Source: Elusimicrobiota bacterium (lineage in GTDB: Bacteria; CG03; SLGR01; PWQF01). Taken from it: a DNA stretch of 5,416 nt. Under the pieces are notes generated by a model. It searched no databases, was not told the DNA's origin, and was given only the letters and a program-made list of their open reading frames with translations. This document shows positions 5,059 to 5,416 of this stretch, piece by piece. The stretch lies in assembly GCA_003556865.1 (NCBI GenBank), contig PWQF01000287.1, positions 1-5,416 on the forward strand. The letters run 5' to 3'. A program made the translations under genes and the position numbers. Within the stretch, counting starts at the first letter, position 1, and every line of letters starts with the position of its first letter.

Positions 5059-5416
5059 ATGAGTGAAGAAAAAAATAATAATTTCGAAGAAGAAAATAAT
5101 TTCGGTGACCATAAAGGCGAAGAAGATTCTTCTAAAACTGGCTCAGAGGAATCTTATGACCGTGATGAGGCGGCAAATTCCGAAAAACATGATTTTTCCG
5201 GAGAAGAAACAGATCCAGGTTCTGAAGAAGTAGTATCGGAAGAAAAAAATGACTTGAGCTCATTAGGAGAGGAACCTGAGGCCGAGAAGCCTTCCATAGA
5301 AGACCTGGCCGAGACTTTCAGTCCCGGGGATAGTGAAGATGAAGAGTTAAGTCCTGAGCCTGAAGAAGATAGCGGCAAAGAGGATGAAGGCGAGGTGTTT
5401 GACCTGGCGGGTGAAA
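5059..5416 (+). CDS. Hyperacidic low-complexity protein, N-terminal part only (cut by window edge)
   Basis: The frame is open from ATG 5059 to the window end (119 codons plus one base), with no stop. The visible part is extremely acidic: by my count 33 Glu and 13 Asp (about 39%) against 7 Lys and 1 Arg, rich in Ser, Gly, Asn and Pro, with no Cys and almost no hydrophobic clusters. This indicates an intrinsically disordered, cytoplasmic N-terminal region. A small internal repeat is visible (NNNFEEENNFG, 6-16). More ordered-looking short motifs appear at SIEDLAETF (79-87) and near the edge at VFDLAG (113-118). There is no signal peptide. Start support comes from a well-placed GGAGG and a near-consensus promoter, so it probably begins its own transcription unit. 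A folded domain may follow beyond the window. Function cannot be assigned from this part. Confidence 0.8.
   Translation, partial: MSEEKNNNFEEENNFGDHKGEEDSSKTGSEESYDRDEAANSEKHDFSGEETDPGSEEVVSEEKNDLSSLGEEPEAEKPSIEDLAETFSPGDSEDEELSPEPEEDSGKEDEGEVFDLAGE

Noticed and set aside
5076..5103. Short direct repeat AATAATTTCG at the start of the acidic gene
   Set aside because: It reflects repeated Asn-Asn-Phe codons in low-complexity coding and has only two copies.
5154..5378. Serine-rich open frame on the - strand at the right end
   Set aside because: It is the complement of the Glu-rich acidic gene, whose sense strand has a promoter and a ribosome binding site.
1..5416. Replication origin (DnaA-box cluster) within the window
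   Set aside because: The gene neighbourhood is origin-proximal in type, but I see no TTATCCACA-like cluster and no long non-coding region.

Overview
The window is about 40% GC by eye and reads entirely on the + strand. It is a compact chromosomal housekeeping block of the kind found near the replication origin: 5'-truncated mnmE, a patatin-like hydrolase, rsmG, parA (soj), parB (spo0J), a multi-pass membrane protein, and the start of a very acidic protein that runs off the right edge. The gene order resembles the mnmE-mnmG-rsmG-(noc)-soj-spo0J block of Firmicutes and related lineages. Together with frequent ATA and AGA/AGG codons and GGAGG-type ribosome binding sites, this suggests an AT-leaning bacterium with Firmicutes-like synteny, probably uncultivated. 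I cannot name the phylum from the sequence.

Layout: positions 1-1127 hold mnmE, missing about 77 N-terminal residues. Its TAA stop overlaps the ATG of the patatin-like gene (1127-2014), and a perfect 16-bp parS palindrome (1128-1143) is built into that start. rsmG (2011-2637) overlaps the patatin gene by an ATGA. After a 40-bp gap with a TATAAT box, parA (2678-3454) and parB (3456-4301) follow, 1 bp apart. A membrane protein gene (4289-4996) overlaps the 3' end of parB by 13 bp. A strong-looking promoter (TTGACA at 4993-4998) overlaps its stop codon and precedes the acidic reading frame starting at 5059. No stretch longer than about 60 bp lacks a gene.

How it fits together: ParB, a CTP-dependent DNA clamp in well-studied relatives, should load at the parS inside the patatin start codon, about 1.5 kb upstream of parA. 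ParA would then act on the ParB-parS complex in origin segregation. MnmE (tRNA wobble-uridine modification) and RsmG (16S rRNA m7G) are translation-related passengers of this conserved neighbourhood.

The unusual points are: a patatin-like hydrolase in the slot where mnmG usually lies; a parS that doubles as the hydrolase's translation start; a divergent MnmE switch II; an SD-less, possibly leaderless parA; and an unrecognised membrane protein plus a hyperacidic protein directly downstream of parAB. I see no CRISPR array, tRNA, rRNA, insertion sequence or convincing DnaA-box cluster.
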